Source: an uncultured Collinsella sp.
GTDB taxonomy: Bacteria; Actinomycetota; Coriobacteriia; Coriobacteriales; Coriobacteriaceae
Direction of reading: 5' to 3'
Length of the DNA stretch: 64,000 nucleotides
Assembly (NCBI GenBank): GCA_905209455.1
Contig: CAJLTA010000008.1
Location: 1-64,000 of the forward strand
Shown: positions 7,402-15,767 of the stretch, piece after piece
Layout: the number at the start of each line of letters is the position of its first letter
Numbering within the stretch: position 1 is the stretch's first letter
Translations under genes and position numbers: made by a program
Notes under the pieces: model-generated
The model's input: the letters and a program-made list of their open reading frames with translations, nothing else
Database searches by the model: none
What the model was told of the DNA's origin: nothing

Positions 7402-10400
7402 AGGCGCCCGCCCCTCTTGGAGCCGCGGCGTAAACGCAGCGCAACCATGCCCGTAGCCAACAGCACGCCGGCGGCCAAAATCGCCAGGGCATAGATGGGG
7501 TTGCGCGTAATACCCGTAGGCACCGCGACCTGTCGGGAATTGGTGGCCTTAGCTTCAACGGCAACGGTCACACGCGGACCGTTGAGCGTGCCGCTCGCAC
7601 CCGTAAGCTCGGCGTGGTACCCCAACGACGAATAATCGTCTTCGCTCACGGTATAGACCGCGTTGTAATCCAGCGCCTTAATCGAAACGGTCAGGCCGTC
7701 CTTAACGGCAAACGGCACGGTCGCCTTGCCCTGGCCATCGGCCGTAAAGGCCGTCTTGTTTTCCACGGTCTCGGCCCGATCATTCGGTCGCGCCACGAGC
7801 GCATGGCTGCCTTGGGCAGACGCATCCGAATACTCGATGGCGTAGGTCTGACCAGCCTTGAGGCCCGTAAAGGTCGCCGTCATCTTAAAGTAGGCACGCT
7901 TGTCGCCCATATTGCCCGTAACGCTCTTGGAAACCTTGAGTGTGTAGGTGCGCGGGGTGAATCGTGCGTATACGCATCCCGTATGGCGATCTTTTACGTT
8001 GTACGTATAGGTGGGTGAAGACGACAGCAGCTCCGGGGCGTCCGGATTCGATAGGTCGTACCAACCCTCAAAGTGATAGCCCTCCTTGGGAGCGGCCACC
8101 GCCTCCACAAACGTGCCGTCATCCACAAAGTAGGCAACGCCCGATTTTTTGTACGCGTCCTCGTCCTTGCCCGAGCCATCCCCGGCATCGATGGAGCCCT
8201 TTGCCCCCTTAAGCTTGGAGCTGACCGTGCCGCCCGTCGTTACGTTGCTCCACGTGCCATCGGCATTTTTAAGCTGGGCAACAAAGGCCTGACGATACTT
8301 CCATTGCGCCACGAACGTCGCGCCCTGGCTCTCGGGAATGTTTTCGACGGTTACCGCATCGCCCACAGCACCGGTATCCGGATTGACCTTCTTGCCCTTA
8401 ATGGTAAGAGTGCCGGAATCCGTGGTGCCCTCGGGAGCTGTATGGGTCACCGTGTGTTTGGCATCGAAGCGAACGGCTTTTCCCGAGCCCGCGTACTCCC
8501 AGCCCATAAACTTCCAGTCGTCGTTTTGTCCAACGGCAGCATGGGAGGTATAGCTCGCTCCAGCGCCAGAAAGCTGTACGAAATCGCCCGTGGACTCATT
8601 GTACGGATCGTAGTGATACGCTTTGCCGCCGTTCACATCGTATTGAACGCCTGCCTTGGAAAACACGAGGTGCACTTTGTAGTGCTTCGTGACCTTGTCG
8701 ACCTCAAAGCGATAGGTACCATCTTCCAATCTGGTCCAATGTGCGTCGTCGTCTGCGGAATAGAACTCGCCGTTGACAAAAGCACCGATAAAGACTGCCC
8801 CGTCATCGCGTTTGGCATCGACCATAAAGTAGGAGTTCTTCTCCTGTTTACCTACGTAGTTTTTGGCATAGGTAAAGTCCGCCGTCTTGGTATTGGCGTT
8901 ATAAAAATACGTTCCGCTTCCGTTGGGCGTCGTGTATGTCTCGATGCGATAGAACTCCCTAAACGAGATATTGTCGAGGAAGTTGCCGGTCGAATTGCTC
9001 CCGTTGGCCGTGTTGTAGGCCACAAAAGCAAAGACGCTCTGGTTTTGGCCATCCGGAATGGTGTAGGTATAGTCGTAGTCAACCTTTTTGCTCTGCTCGA
9101 GCGCGTTGGAACCGTAGGAAGCCCACGCGTCGTTTTCGGACGCCATGATCCATACGCACCATTTTTCGGTATGCTCCGCATCGGCCGTCCATGAGAACGC
9201 GCTTCCGCTGGACGCATTGGCAAATCCGCCCACTTTGTCAAACTTGGTTGAATACAGGATGATCTTTTTGCTGCAGCCCGATTGGGAAAAATTGACCACA
9301 TCCAAGCCGACATAGTTGTCGACGCTCATTTGAATCCATTGAACAATTTGCTGGTACTGATCGAGTGCCTTTTGATTGTCCTTGTACGGCTCGTTTTCTT
9401 GTCGCGGACCGATGATAAGGGCCATGGCGTCTCGACCCGAGCGGCCGCGGTGGTCGAGCCCCCACTCGTACTGTTTTCCCGGCTCGGTCGTCACATATTG
9501 GTAGAGCGAACTCGCCTCGTGTGCGTTGAGCTCGGCTGCATAGTCACCATCGGAGGGCGTAAACGTAACAGAATGCCCAACTGGGACGATATAGTAGTCG
9601 TTCTTGGCAACGATCTCGATACGATGGTCCGTCTCGGTCGTACGCCAATGGGGCGAGCACAACGTAAACTTGCTGGGCCTCTGGTTCCCTAGATGTATAT
9701 CCTCTTCAAAGCTGCCGTTAGCAATGTTCGTATTCTCGTTCTTAAGATTCGAGGTCGAGAACGCATAGTTTGTGAGCGTTGTCATGGTCTCGGACGAATT
9801 TTCCCAATACACCTTGGCAAAGTCGCTATAGATGTCGCGTGTGCCCTGCTTTTCCACGTGAACGTCGTTGACCAGATTACCAAACCACTCCCGGTATTGT
9901 TCGTTCTCCCCCGTAAGATTTGAATCGTAGCAAGTCAGCGCAAGCATCGTTTTGTCGGACGCTGCGGTATAGTCAGCCTGATAGGCAAACTCATCGTCTT
10001 CCTCGGGAAGATTTCGATAATAATGCGTGCTGTTGGTGCCAAAGGAGAACCAACCCTGTCCGTTAGAGCTTACGAGCCACACCGAAAGCGCAATGCGACC
10101 GTCGCTCTGTTCAAACGAAAAGTGGGATCCATCAGCACTGTTACCAGCAAATCCGCCGTTTGCAGCAAAGGGATCGCTGTAAACGGTGTACTGCTCAACG
10201 GTATTTCCCTGGGGCATCTTGACCTGCGCCTTAAGCCAAGCCCGCAGCTGCATAAGCTGGTCTTGGCCTGCGCTGTTAATCGACAGATTCTCCTGTTGAG
10301 GACCCATCGTGAGCATCAGCACGTCGTGGTCGGTTGCGGCGCGATGGTTTAGGCCCCACTCGTACGTGGCGCCGCTCTGGGTGGAAAAGGTGGTGTAGGT

Positions 10401-10703
10401 TGATCCAGGTTCAAAATAAAGATTGGTGCCCTGTGGCCTAGAATTCCACGCAAGCGCAAAGTGATTGCCGTTAGCTTGTTTGGTGTTCGTTTGGGGCTTG
10501 AGGAGCTGCGTGGAAAGCTCGAGCTTCATCGTCTCGCCGATTCTCTCATTCGGAGAGGTCGTCGACCAGCCAGTAGCTTGGTTAAGAAAGTTTGGGTTTG
10601 TTATAAGGTTGCCATCGTCACCGTACGCGCGCGAGGGCAACCCCCCCCCGGCCATAACGAACACGCATAAGGCCGCTGCCAACATCATAAAGGTGCGGCG
10701 CAT
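7398..10703 (-). CDS. Large sortase-anchored adhesin, probable pilus tip or accessory pilin
   Basis: About 1,101 residues from the chosen start MRRTFMMLAAAL, which begins a clear signal peptide (cut near 27). The frame stays open to 10880, but that extension is basic and not secretion-like; neither start has a strong ribosome site. The N-terminal part holds two related modules marked by YEWGL(N/D)HR and GP(Q/R)QEN (about 114-139 and again from about 411). Next come two InlB-like segments (MGWEYAG, FEGWYDLSNP), then a Spy0128-type domain (LKVSKSVTGNMGDKRAYF, VSEDDYSSLGYH). The end is VPTGI, a hydrophobic helix and an Arg/Lys-rich tail. First gene of the pilus operon. Confidence 0.85.
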   Translation of the reverse strand: MRRTFMMLAAALCVFVMAGGGLPSRAYGDDGNLITNPNFLNQATGWSTTSPNERIGETMKLELSTQLLKPQTNTKQANGNHFALAWNSRPQGTNLYFEPGSTYTTFSTQSGATYEWGLNHRAATDHDVLMLTMGPQQENLSINSAGQDQLMQLRAWLKAQVKMPQGNTVEQYTVYSDPFAANGGFAGNSADGSHFSFEQSDGRIALSVWLVSSNGQGWFSFGTNSTHYYRNLPEEDDEFAYQADYTAASDKTMLALTCYDSNLTGENEQYREWFGNLVNDVHVEKQGTRDIYSDFAKVYWENSSETMTTLTNYAFSTSNLKNENTNIANGSFEEDIHLGNQRPSKFTLCSPHWRTTETDHRIEIVAKNDYYIVPVGHSVTFTPSDGDYAAELNAHEASSLYQYVTTEPGKQYEWGLDHRGRSGRDAMALIIGPRQENEPYKDNQKALDQYQQIVQWIQMSVDNYVGLDVVNFSQSGCSKKIILYSTKFDKVGGFANASSGSAFSWTADAEHTEKWCVWIMASENDAWASYGSNALEQSKKVDYDYTYTIPDGQNQSVFAFVAYNTANGSNSTGNFLDNISFREFYRIETYTTPNGSGTYFYNANTKTADFTYAKNYVGKQEKNSYFMVDAKRDDGAVFIGAFVNGEFYSADDDAHWTRLEDGTYRFEVDKVTKHYKVHLVFSKAGVQYDVNGGKAYHYDPYNESTGDFVQLSGAGASYTSHAAVGQNDDWKFMGWEYAGSGKAVRFDAKHTVTHTAPEGTTDSGTLTIKGKKVNPDTGAVGDAVTVENIPESQGATFVAQWKYRQAFVAQLKNADGTWSNVTTGGTVSSKLKGAKGSIDAGDGSGKDEDAYKKSGVAYFVDDGTFVEAVAAPKEGYHFEGWYDLSNPDAPELLSSSPTYTYNVKDRHTGCVYARFTPRTYTLKVSKSVTGNMGDKRAYFKMTATFTGLKAGQTYAIEYSDASAQGSHALVARPNDRAETVENKTAFTADGQGKATVPFAVKDGLTVSIKALDYNAVYTVSEDDYSSLGYHAELTGASGTLNGPRVTVAVEAKATNSRQVAVPTGITRNPIYALAILAAGVLLATGMVALRLRRGSKRGGRL

Positions 10704-10901
10704 CGACGCAATATGACCGAAAGGACCCTGCACGGGCGCATCCCCCCCAGCCGCAGCCCGAGCTTTCGCGCAAGCTGCACAAGTAGTTCGTTTAAGCTTT
10801 TTGATTCTACAACCAGCCCAGGGCAAAAGCAAAATCATGCGTGACCGATTTGCAGTCATTTTTCGCATCATTTTTCGCATTGTGCTGGTAGTGCGGCGAA
10901 A

Positions 10902-10933
10902 GTAGCTAAAAAGCCCCGTCCTAAATTAGCTAG
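10902..10933. repeat. REP-like palindrome, GGGACGGGGC family, overlapping a stop codon
   Basis: TAGCTAA (10903-10909) and TTAGCTA (10926-10932) flank AAGCCCCGTCC. The TAG stop of the LysR gene (10930-10932, minus strand) lies inside the right arm. Confidence 0.7.
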
Positions 10934-11841
10934 TTAAGGAGTTGGGCCATGGCGTTGACGAATTTTTGGACTTGGAGGGTGGGCTCGAGCGGGTAGTGCA
11001 GAAAGACTGGCACCTCGCGGCCGCACAGGAACGGCACGCCCACAAAGGCCGGGTGCACCCCTGACCATGCGCCACAGGTGAGTACCGCATCGCCCTTTTC
11101 CTCCGCCTCGTTAAAGAGCGCAAAGTCAAAGCTATCCACATCGATCACGTCCACGCCGCCGTCGGCCAAAAGGTCGATGCGTAGGCTGTCCATCGCATCG
11201 TTGCCGTGACGGAGCACGCGCAGGCGCATGCCCTCTAGGTCGGCAACCGTAATGCGATTCTTGCGCGCCAGCGGGCTCGCGCGCGGCAGGTCGATATAAA
11301 ACGGTACGTTAACGATGTGGAGCTTTTGGCAAGCGTCGCCCCAGCGTGGGGTAGAAAAACTCGACTGCACCACATCGACCTCGCGGCCCAAGCTGCGCAT
11401 GACGGTCTCGCGCTCGTCGTAGAGGTCACTTACCGGCACGATCTCAAATCGTAGCGACGGTTCCAGATCGTGGATGCCCGACCACATCGACAGCGTCTGG
11501 CGTCCTGGGCACATCATTGACACGCCCAGGCGCACGGCACCACCATCGCCCGCCGCGCGTCGGGCACGGCGCAGCGCGTCCTCGGACTGCCGCATGATCG
11601 AGCGCGCGTCGTCCACCAGCAGTGCGCCGGCCGGCGTCACCTTGACGCCCGAGTGCGAGCGCTCGAACAACGTGATGCCGAACTCGGCCTCGAAGCCCGA
11701 CACCTGCTTGACGAGGGCCGGGGTCGACACGCGCAATCTTGCCGCCGCACGCGAGAAGCTCCCCAGCTCCGCGGCGGCCGATATGGCCTCAAGTCGTCGA
11801 TCGTACACGTCAATCTCCCGTTTTCGCGCCCGTGACCGCAT
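10930..11841 (-). CDS. LysR-family transcriptional regulator
   Basis: This protein of up to 303 residues has an N-terminal winged helix (LGSFSRAAARLRVSTPALVKQV, about 26-47, then FERSHSGVKVTPAG) and a periplasmic-binding-like effector domain from about residue 100. A GTG at 11808 with GGGAG just upstream would trim 11 residues and may be the real start. It is transcribed divergently from a dehydrogenase-transporter-oxidoreductase operon, the usual arrangement for a LysR activator of its neighbour. The inducer is presumably the transported substrate, which the sequence does not reveal. Confidence 0.88.
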   Translation of the reverse strand: MRSRARKREIDVYDRRLEAISAAAELGSFSRAAARLRVSTPALVKQVSGFEAEFGITLFERSHSGVKVTPAGALLVDDARSIMRQSEDALRRARRAAGDGGAVRLGVSMMCPGRQTLSMWSGIHDLEPSLRFEIVPVSDLYDERETVMRSLGREVDVVQSSFSTPRWGDACQKLHIVNVPFYIDLPRASPLARKNRITVADLEGMRLRVLRHGNDAMDSLRIDLLADGGVDVIDVDSFDFALFNEAEEKGDAVLTCGAWSGVHPAFVGVPFLCGREVPVFLHYPLEPTLQVQKFVNAMAQLLN

Positions 11842-11857
11842 GGTGCCACAGGGGGTT

Positions 11858-11985
11858 GTTTTCGCAGGTCACACGCTCAATTGAGAATGAGCTGCATCGC
11901 ACAGTGTAAACCTACGGTTAACGCCATTCTAACAAATATGCAATTCACCTGCGCAAATGCAAAGCATACGATAACCTGCGAAAAC
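11858..11985. promoter_or_regulatory. Divergent control region with three ACCTGCG(A/C)AAA boxes
   Basis: GTTTTCGCAGGT (11858-11869) and ACCTGCGAAAAC (11974-11985) are perfect reverse complements about 105 bp apart. A third partial copy, CACCTGCGCAAA, lies at 11947. They sit between lysR and the SDR gene and are candidate LysR sites. An 8-bp hairpin, GTGGGTCG/CGACCCAC (11989-12015), follows in the SDR leader. Confidence 0.5.
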
Positions 11986-12041
11986 CACGTGGGTCGATTA
12001 ATGAGAACGACCCACAGGGAGGCACAAGAAGGGAAGTTCCT

Positions 12042-12923
12042 ATGAGCAACTGGCTTAAGCTCGAGGGCGATGTCTGCGCCGTAACCGGCGCACTCGGCGG
12101 TATGGGCGTCGCGATTTGCCGCGAGTTCGCCCGCAACGGCGCCAACGTCGTCCTGCTCGACCTGGACGAGGAAAAGGTCAAGGCCGCAGCCGCCGACCTC
12201 GCCGCCGAGTTTGGAATCCACGCCGAGGGCTACAAGATGAACGCCACCGACGAGGCCGAGGTTCAGGCCGCCGTCGATGCCACCATCGCCGACTTCGGCC
12301 GTGTCGACGTCCTCGTCAACACCGCCGGTATCCTGCGCTTCGCCGCCATGGAGGACCTGCCGCTCTCCGACTGGAACGAGGTCATCAACGTCAACCTCAC
12401 CGGCTACTTCATCACCTCGCAGCGCTTTGGTCGCGAAATGATCAAGGCCGGCCAGGGTCGCCTGGTGCACGTCTCGACCGTCGCCAGCCACTCTCCCGAG
12501 ACGTTCTCGGGCGTGTACAGCTCCACCAAGGCCGGCGTCAACATGATGTCCAAGATGCTCGCCGCCGAATGGGGCCCCTACGGCGTGCGCTCCAACTGCG
12601 TCGAGCCCTGCTTCGTTAAGACCCCGATGTCGGCCAACTTCTACGCCGACCCCGAGGTCGAAAAGAGCCGCAGCCGTCTGATCGCCACGCGCCGCATCGG
12701 CGAGGTTAGCGATATCGCCAACGCCGTCATGTTCCTGGCGTCCACGCGCTCGGACTTTACCACCGGCGACGCCATCAAGGTCGACGGCGGCTTCTCCAAC
12801 ATGATGGGCGACCTCACCGCCAAGCCCGGCGGCCGTCGCGCCTATGCCGACAACTACCTTAAGAACAAGGGTGTCGAGCTCTGGTCCGATGAGTCCGGCG
12901 TCGCCAAGCCGACTGACCAGTAA
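12042..12923 (+). CDS. SDR-family NAD(P)-dependent oxidoreductase
   Basis: This 293-residue classical short-chain dehydrogenase has a cofactor loop VTGALGGMGVAIC (about 14-26), an NTAG motif (about 92), a catalytic Ser in VSTVASHS, YSSTKAG (Tyr and Lys), and a C-terminal substrate cap. Acidic residues after beta-2 (LLDLDEEK) suggest NAD preference. GAAGGGAAG precedes the ATG. It is the first gene of a three-gene operon with an MFS transporter and a Gfo/Idh/MocA oxidoreductase, so it probably oxidises a sugar, polyol or sugar acid imported by the transporter. The substrate is not determinable. Confidence 0.88.
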   Translation: MSNWLKLEGDVCAVTGALGGMGVAICREFARNGANVVLLDLDEEKVKAAAADLAAEFGIHAEGYKMNATDEAEVQAAVDATIADFGRVDVLVNTAGILRFAAMEDLPLSDWNEVINVNLTGYFITSQRFGREMIKAGQGRLVHVSTVASHSPETFSGVYSSTKAGVNMMSKMLAAEWGPYGVRSNCVEPCFVKTPMSANFYADPEVEKSRSRLIATRRIGEVSDIANAVMFLASTRSDFTTGDAIKVDGGFSNMMGDLTAKPGGRRAYADNYLKNKGVELWSDESGVAKPTDQ

Positions 12924-12989
12924 ACCAACCTGACAGGGAGGCCCCGCGGACACGCCTGTTCCTCCCCCGTATCGATTAGAAAGAGTCCA

Positions 12990-14246
12990 ATGGCTTCCAC
13001 CAACTCCAACAAGGGTCGCGCCGTCGTGCTTTCCGCCGCGTGCGTCACCATGTTCTTCATCAGCTCCATCGCGCTGTATTCCGTCGTGAGCAAGAACCTG
13101 CTCGCCGTCTACCCCGAGTGGTCCAGCGCTCTTACCTGGGCCTTCCCCGTCTTCCAGACCATCATGGCCGTGACGGGCATCTTCGCCGGCCGCATCTCCG
13201 ATAAAATCGGCCCCCGCAACGTCGTGATCGCCGCCGCCGCGTGCTACGGCCTGGGCTGGTTCATGTCCGGCACCGTCACCGAGCCGTGGCAGTTCTACCT
13301 GTGGTTCTCGCTCGTCGCCGCCATCGGCAACGGCCTGGGCTACAACCCCGCACTCACCACCGGCCAAAAGTGGTTCATCGACAAGAAGGGTCTCGCCTCC
13401 GGCATCACCCTGGCCGCTTCGACCGCCGGTCCCGCCGTGCTGTCCCCGGTGCTCGCCTCGCTGCTCATCCCGAGCCTGGGCATCTTTGGCGCCCTTAAGG
13501 CGCTCGGCGTCATCTTCTTTGTGACGATCGCCGCCTCCGCCCTGTTCCTGAAGGCCCCCGAGGCCGGTTGGCTGCCCGAGGGCTTCGAGGCCCCCAAGGG
13601 CGGCGCGCACGCTGGCACCTTCGGCGACCTCACCCCGGGCGAGATGGTCAAGACCCCGCGCTTCTGGGTCCTCATCGTCACCTTCGCCTTTGCCGCCACC
13701 GCGGGCACCCTGCTCGTGGGCAAGGTTGCCTCCATCGCCGCCGTTCAGCTCTTCGCCGACCCCACGAGCGCCGCGGCCGTCGCCCTCGGCGGTGTGGTGG
13801 TCTCCGTCAACACCTGCGCCAACCTGGTCGGCCGTCTGTCCTTTGGCCAGATCATCGACAAGCTCGGCGCCTATAAGTCGCTGCTCATCAGCCTTGTCGT
13901 CACCATCGTCGCACTCGTCATCATGTCGATGAGCTTTACGCAGGCCATGTTCTTTGTGGCGCTCGCTCTGCTCGGCTTTAGCTTTGGCGCTCTGCTCGTC
14001 ATCTACCCGCCGCTCACCGGTGGCGCCTTTGGCACCAGTAACATCGGCGTCAACTACGGCATCATGTTTTTGGGTTATGCCGCTTCCACCTGGATCAGCC
14101 AGCCCATCACCGCCGTGCTGTATCACGCCGAGGCCGGCAGCGCCGCCTACCAGCAGTCCTTCTACGGCGCCATTGTGATCGCCGCCATCGCCGTCGTGCT
14201 CACCGTCTACATGATGGTCTCCGACAGCAAGAAGAAGTCCGCCTAG
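12990..14246 (+). CDS. MFS transporter, OFA (oxalate/formate antiporter) type
   Basis: This 418-residue membrane protein has about 12 hydrophobic helices and no signal peptide. The segment GLGYNPALTTGQKWFIDKKG between helices 4 and 5, with FAGRISDKIGPRNV after helix 2, fits the OFA branch of the major facilitator superfamily, which exchanges small carboxylates. A central hydrophilic loop is at about 190-225. It lies 66 nt after the SDR gene and ahead of the Gfo/Idh gene, so it likely brings in the substrate of those enzymes. Confidence 0.87.
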   Translation: MASTNSNKGRAVVLSAACVTMFFISSIALYSVVSKNLLAVYPEWSSALTWAFPVFQTIMAVTGIFAGRISDKIGPRNVVIAAAACYGLGWFMSGTVTEPWQFYLWFSLVAAIGNGLGYNPALTTGQKWFIDKKGLASGITLAASTAGPAVLSPVLASLLIPSLGIFGALKALGVIFFVTIAASALFLKAPEAGWLPEGFEAPKGGAHAGTFGDLTPGEMVKTPRFWVLIVTFAFAATAGTLLVGKVASIAAVQLFADPTSAAAVALGGVVVSVNTCANLVGRLSFGQIIDKLGAYKSLLISLVVTIVALVIMSMSFTQAMFFVALALLGFSFGALLVIYPPLTGGAFGTSNIGVNYGIMFLGYAASTWISQPITAVLYHAEAGSAAYQQSFYGAIVIAAIAVVLTVYMMVSDSKKKSA

Positions 14247-14254
14247 TTTTACCG

Positions 14255-14285
14255 ATGCGACAAAGGGACAGCCCCTTTGTCGCAT
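14255..14285. repeat. REP-like hairpin, GACAAAGGGAC family
   Basis: ATGCGACAAAGGG (14255-14267) and CCCTTTGTCGCAT (14273-14285) form a 13-bp stem with loop ACAGC. It lies in the short gap between the MFS and Gfo/Idh genes. Relatives occur at 27615 and 43681. Confidence 0.8.
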
Positions 14286-14315
14286 TCCACTGGTCACCAG
14301 TATTAAGGAGTCGAA

Positions 14316-15356
14316 ATGCCTGAGCTCAACCCCGTCCGCATTGCCGTTATCGGTGCCGGCGCCATGGGCCGCAACCACATCCGCTTTGTCACCGAGGAGC
14401 CCGAGGCCGAGCTCGTCGCCATCGCTGACGCCTTTGAGGGCGCCCGCGCCACGGCCGAGGCCGCCGGCGTGCCGTTTTATACCGATCCCGCCCAGATGAT
14501 GGACGAGGTCAAGCCCGAGGCCGTCATTATCGCCACCCCCAACGACCTGCACCTGGGCGTTGCCCGCGAGGCCATCAAGCGCAACATCGTACCGCTGGTC
14601 GAAAAGCCGATCTCCAACGACCTCGAGGATGCTCAGGCCTTCGCCGCCGAGGCCGAGACCGCCGGCGTGCCCGTGCTCGTGGGTCAGCACCGTCGCCACA
14701 ACCCCTTCGTCAACAAGGCCAAGGAGATCATCGAGTCCGGCGAGCTGGGCAAGCTCACCGTGTCGAGCTTCCACTATATGATCTATAAGAATGACGAGTA
14801 CTTCGATGTCGAGTGGCGTCGCAAGAAGGGTGCCGGCCCGATCCTGGTCAACCTGGTGCACGACGTCGACCTGCTCCGCTACCTGCTGGGCGAGCCCGTT
14901 GCCGTCCAGGGCATGCAGTCCAGCGCCGCCCGCGGTTTTGAGACCGAGGACTCCGCCGTGGTCAACGTCCGTTTTGCCGATGGCGCGCTCGCAAGCATGA
15001 CCATCTCCGACGCCACCGCCAGCCCCTGGAACTGGGAGGCAACCGCTCGCGAGGATCCGCAGTATCGCCCCTTCGACGCCGACGCCTACTTTATTGGCGG
15101 TACCTTGGGCGCCTTGTCGCTGCCCCGCCTGCATCAGTTCTCCTACGACGGCGCCTCCAACTGGCACAAGCCGCTGCAGATGGAGATTCCGGCAGTCGAC
15201 CCCGCGCTGCCGCACAAGATGCAGCTCAAGCACTTTGTGAAGGTTGTCCGCCGCGAGGTCGAGCCCGTCGTGACGCCCGCCGATAACGTCAAGACGCTCA
15301 CGCTTCTCAACGCCATCAAGGAGGCCGCCGAGACCGGCCAGCTCGTCGAGCTGTAA
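14316..15356 (+). CDS. Gfo/Idh/MocA-family oxidoreductase
   Basis: This 346-residue NAD(P)-dependent sugar or inositol dehydrogenase has the N-terminal Rossmann motif VIGAGAMGRNH (about 10-20). EKPIS (about 95) carries the usual active-site Lys, and HDVDLLRYLLGE (about 185) carries the His/Asp pair of the C-terminal alpha/beta domain. GGAG lies 8 nt before the ATG. It is last in the operon; a typical partnership would pass a keto-sugar between this enzyme and the SDR. The substrate is unknown. Confidence 0.88.
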   Translation: MPELNPVRIAVIGAGAMGRNHIRFVTEEPEAELVAIADAFEGARATAEAAGVPFYTDPAQMMDEVKPEAVIIATPNDLHLGVAREAIKRNIVPLVEKPISNDLEDAQAFAAEAETAGVPVLVGQHRRHNPFVNKAKEIIESGELGKLTVSSFHYMIYKNDEYFDVEWRRKKGAGPILVNLVHDVDLLRYLLGEPVAVQGMQSSAARGFETEDSAVVNVRFADGALASMTISDATASPWNWEATAREDPQYRPFDADAYFIGGTLGALSLPRLHQFSYDGASNWHKPLQMEIPAVDPALPHKMQLKHFVKVVRREVEPVVTPADNVKTLTLLNAIKEAAETGQLVEL

Positions 15357-15429
15357 CGCCTTAGGGCAGACCGCGGCAGAAGCCCCATGCCGAACCCTTC
15401 GGTCCGCCACCAACAAGCCCCTCTTCTTT

Positions 15430-15464
15430 GCCCCGCGAGCAGCCTCCTGCCCGCGGGGCATTTT
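15430..15464 (+). terminator. Terminator of the SDR-MFS-Gfo/Idh operon
   Basis: GCCCCGCG (15430-15437) pairs with CGCGGGGC (15452-15459), followed by ATTTT, about 75 nt after the stop. Confidence 0.75.
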
Positions 15465-15528
15465 GCTACCTTTCCGACGATTTTTCTGGGGCGAGGGGCC
15501 ATTTTGCACCTCGGCCTGATTCGTTCGC

Positions 15529-15690
15529 CACGAAATGCGCCTATCTACTACGTTTAACCGATCGCCCTCAACCGTGCCAAATTTCGCGAAGTAAAAACCG
15601 CAGGTAGACGGCTTGCGTATTTTCGGAAAACCGGGGGATGGTCGACCCATACGGGTTAAACGTAGTAGATAGGTCATTTTCGTGGCACGG
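15529..15690. repeat. Palindromic element of about 160 bp, copy 1
   Basis: A 20-bp inverted repeat (15540-15559 and 15654-15673, core CTATCTACTACGTTTAACC) sits inside a longer imperfect palindrome with CCACGAAAT ends. The interior contains AAAAACCGCAGGTAGACGG. The reverse complement aligns along its length with 36632-36795. A fragment of the GGGACGGG family follows at about 15699. With the terminator, this fills 15357-15767. Confidence 0.75.
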
Positions 15691-15767
15691 CCCAAAACAG
15701 TCTTTTGGGACGGGTGGTATCCTTGGTAGCTCTGTGCTGCAAACGCACCTTTACCGCAAGGAGTTTC

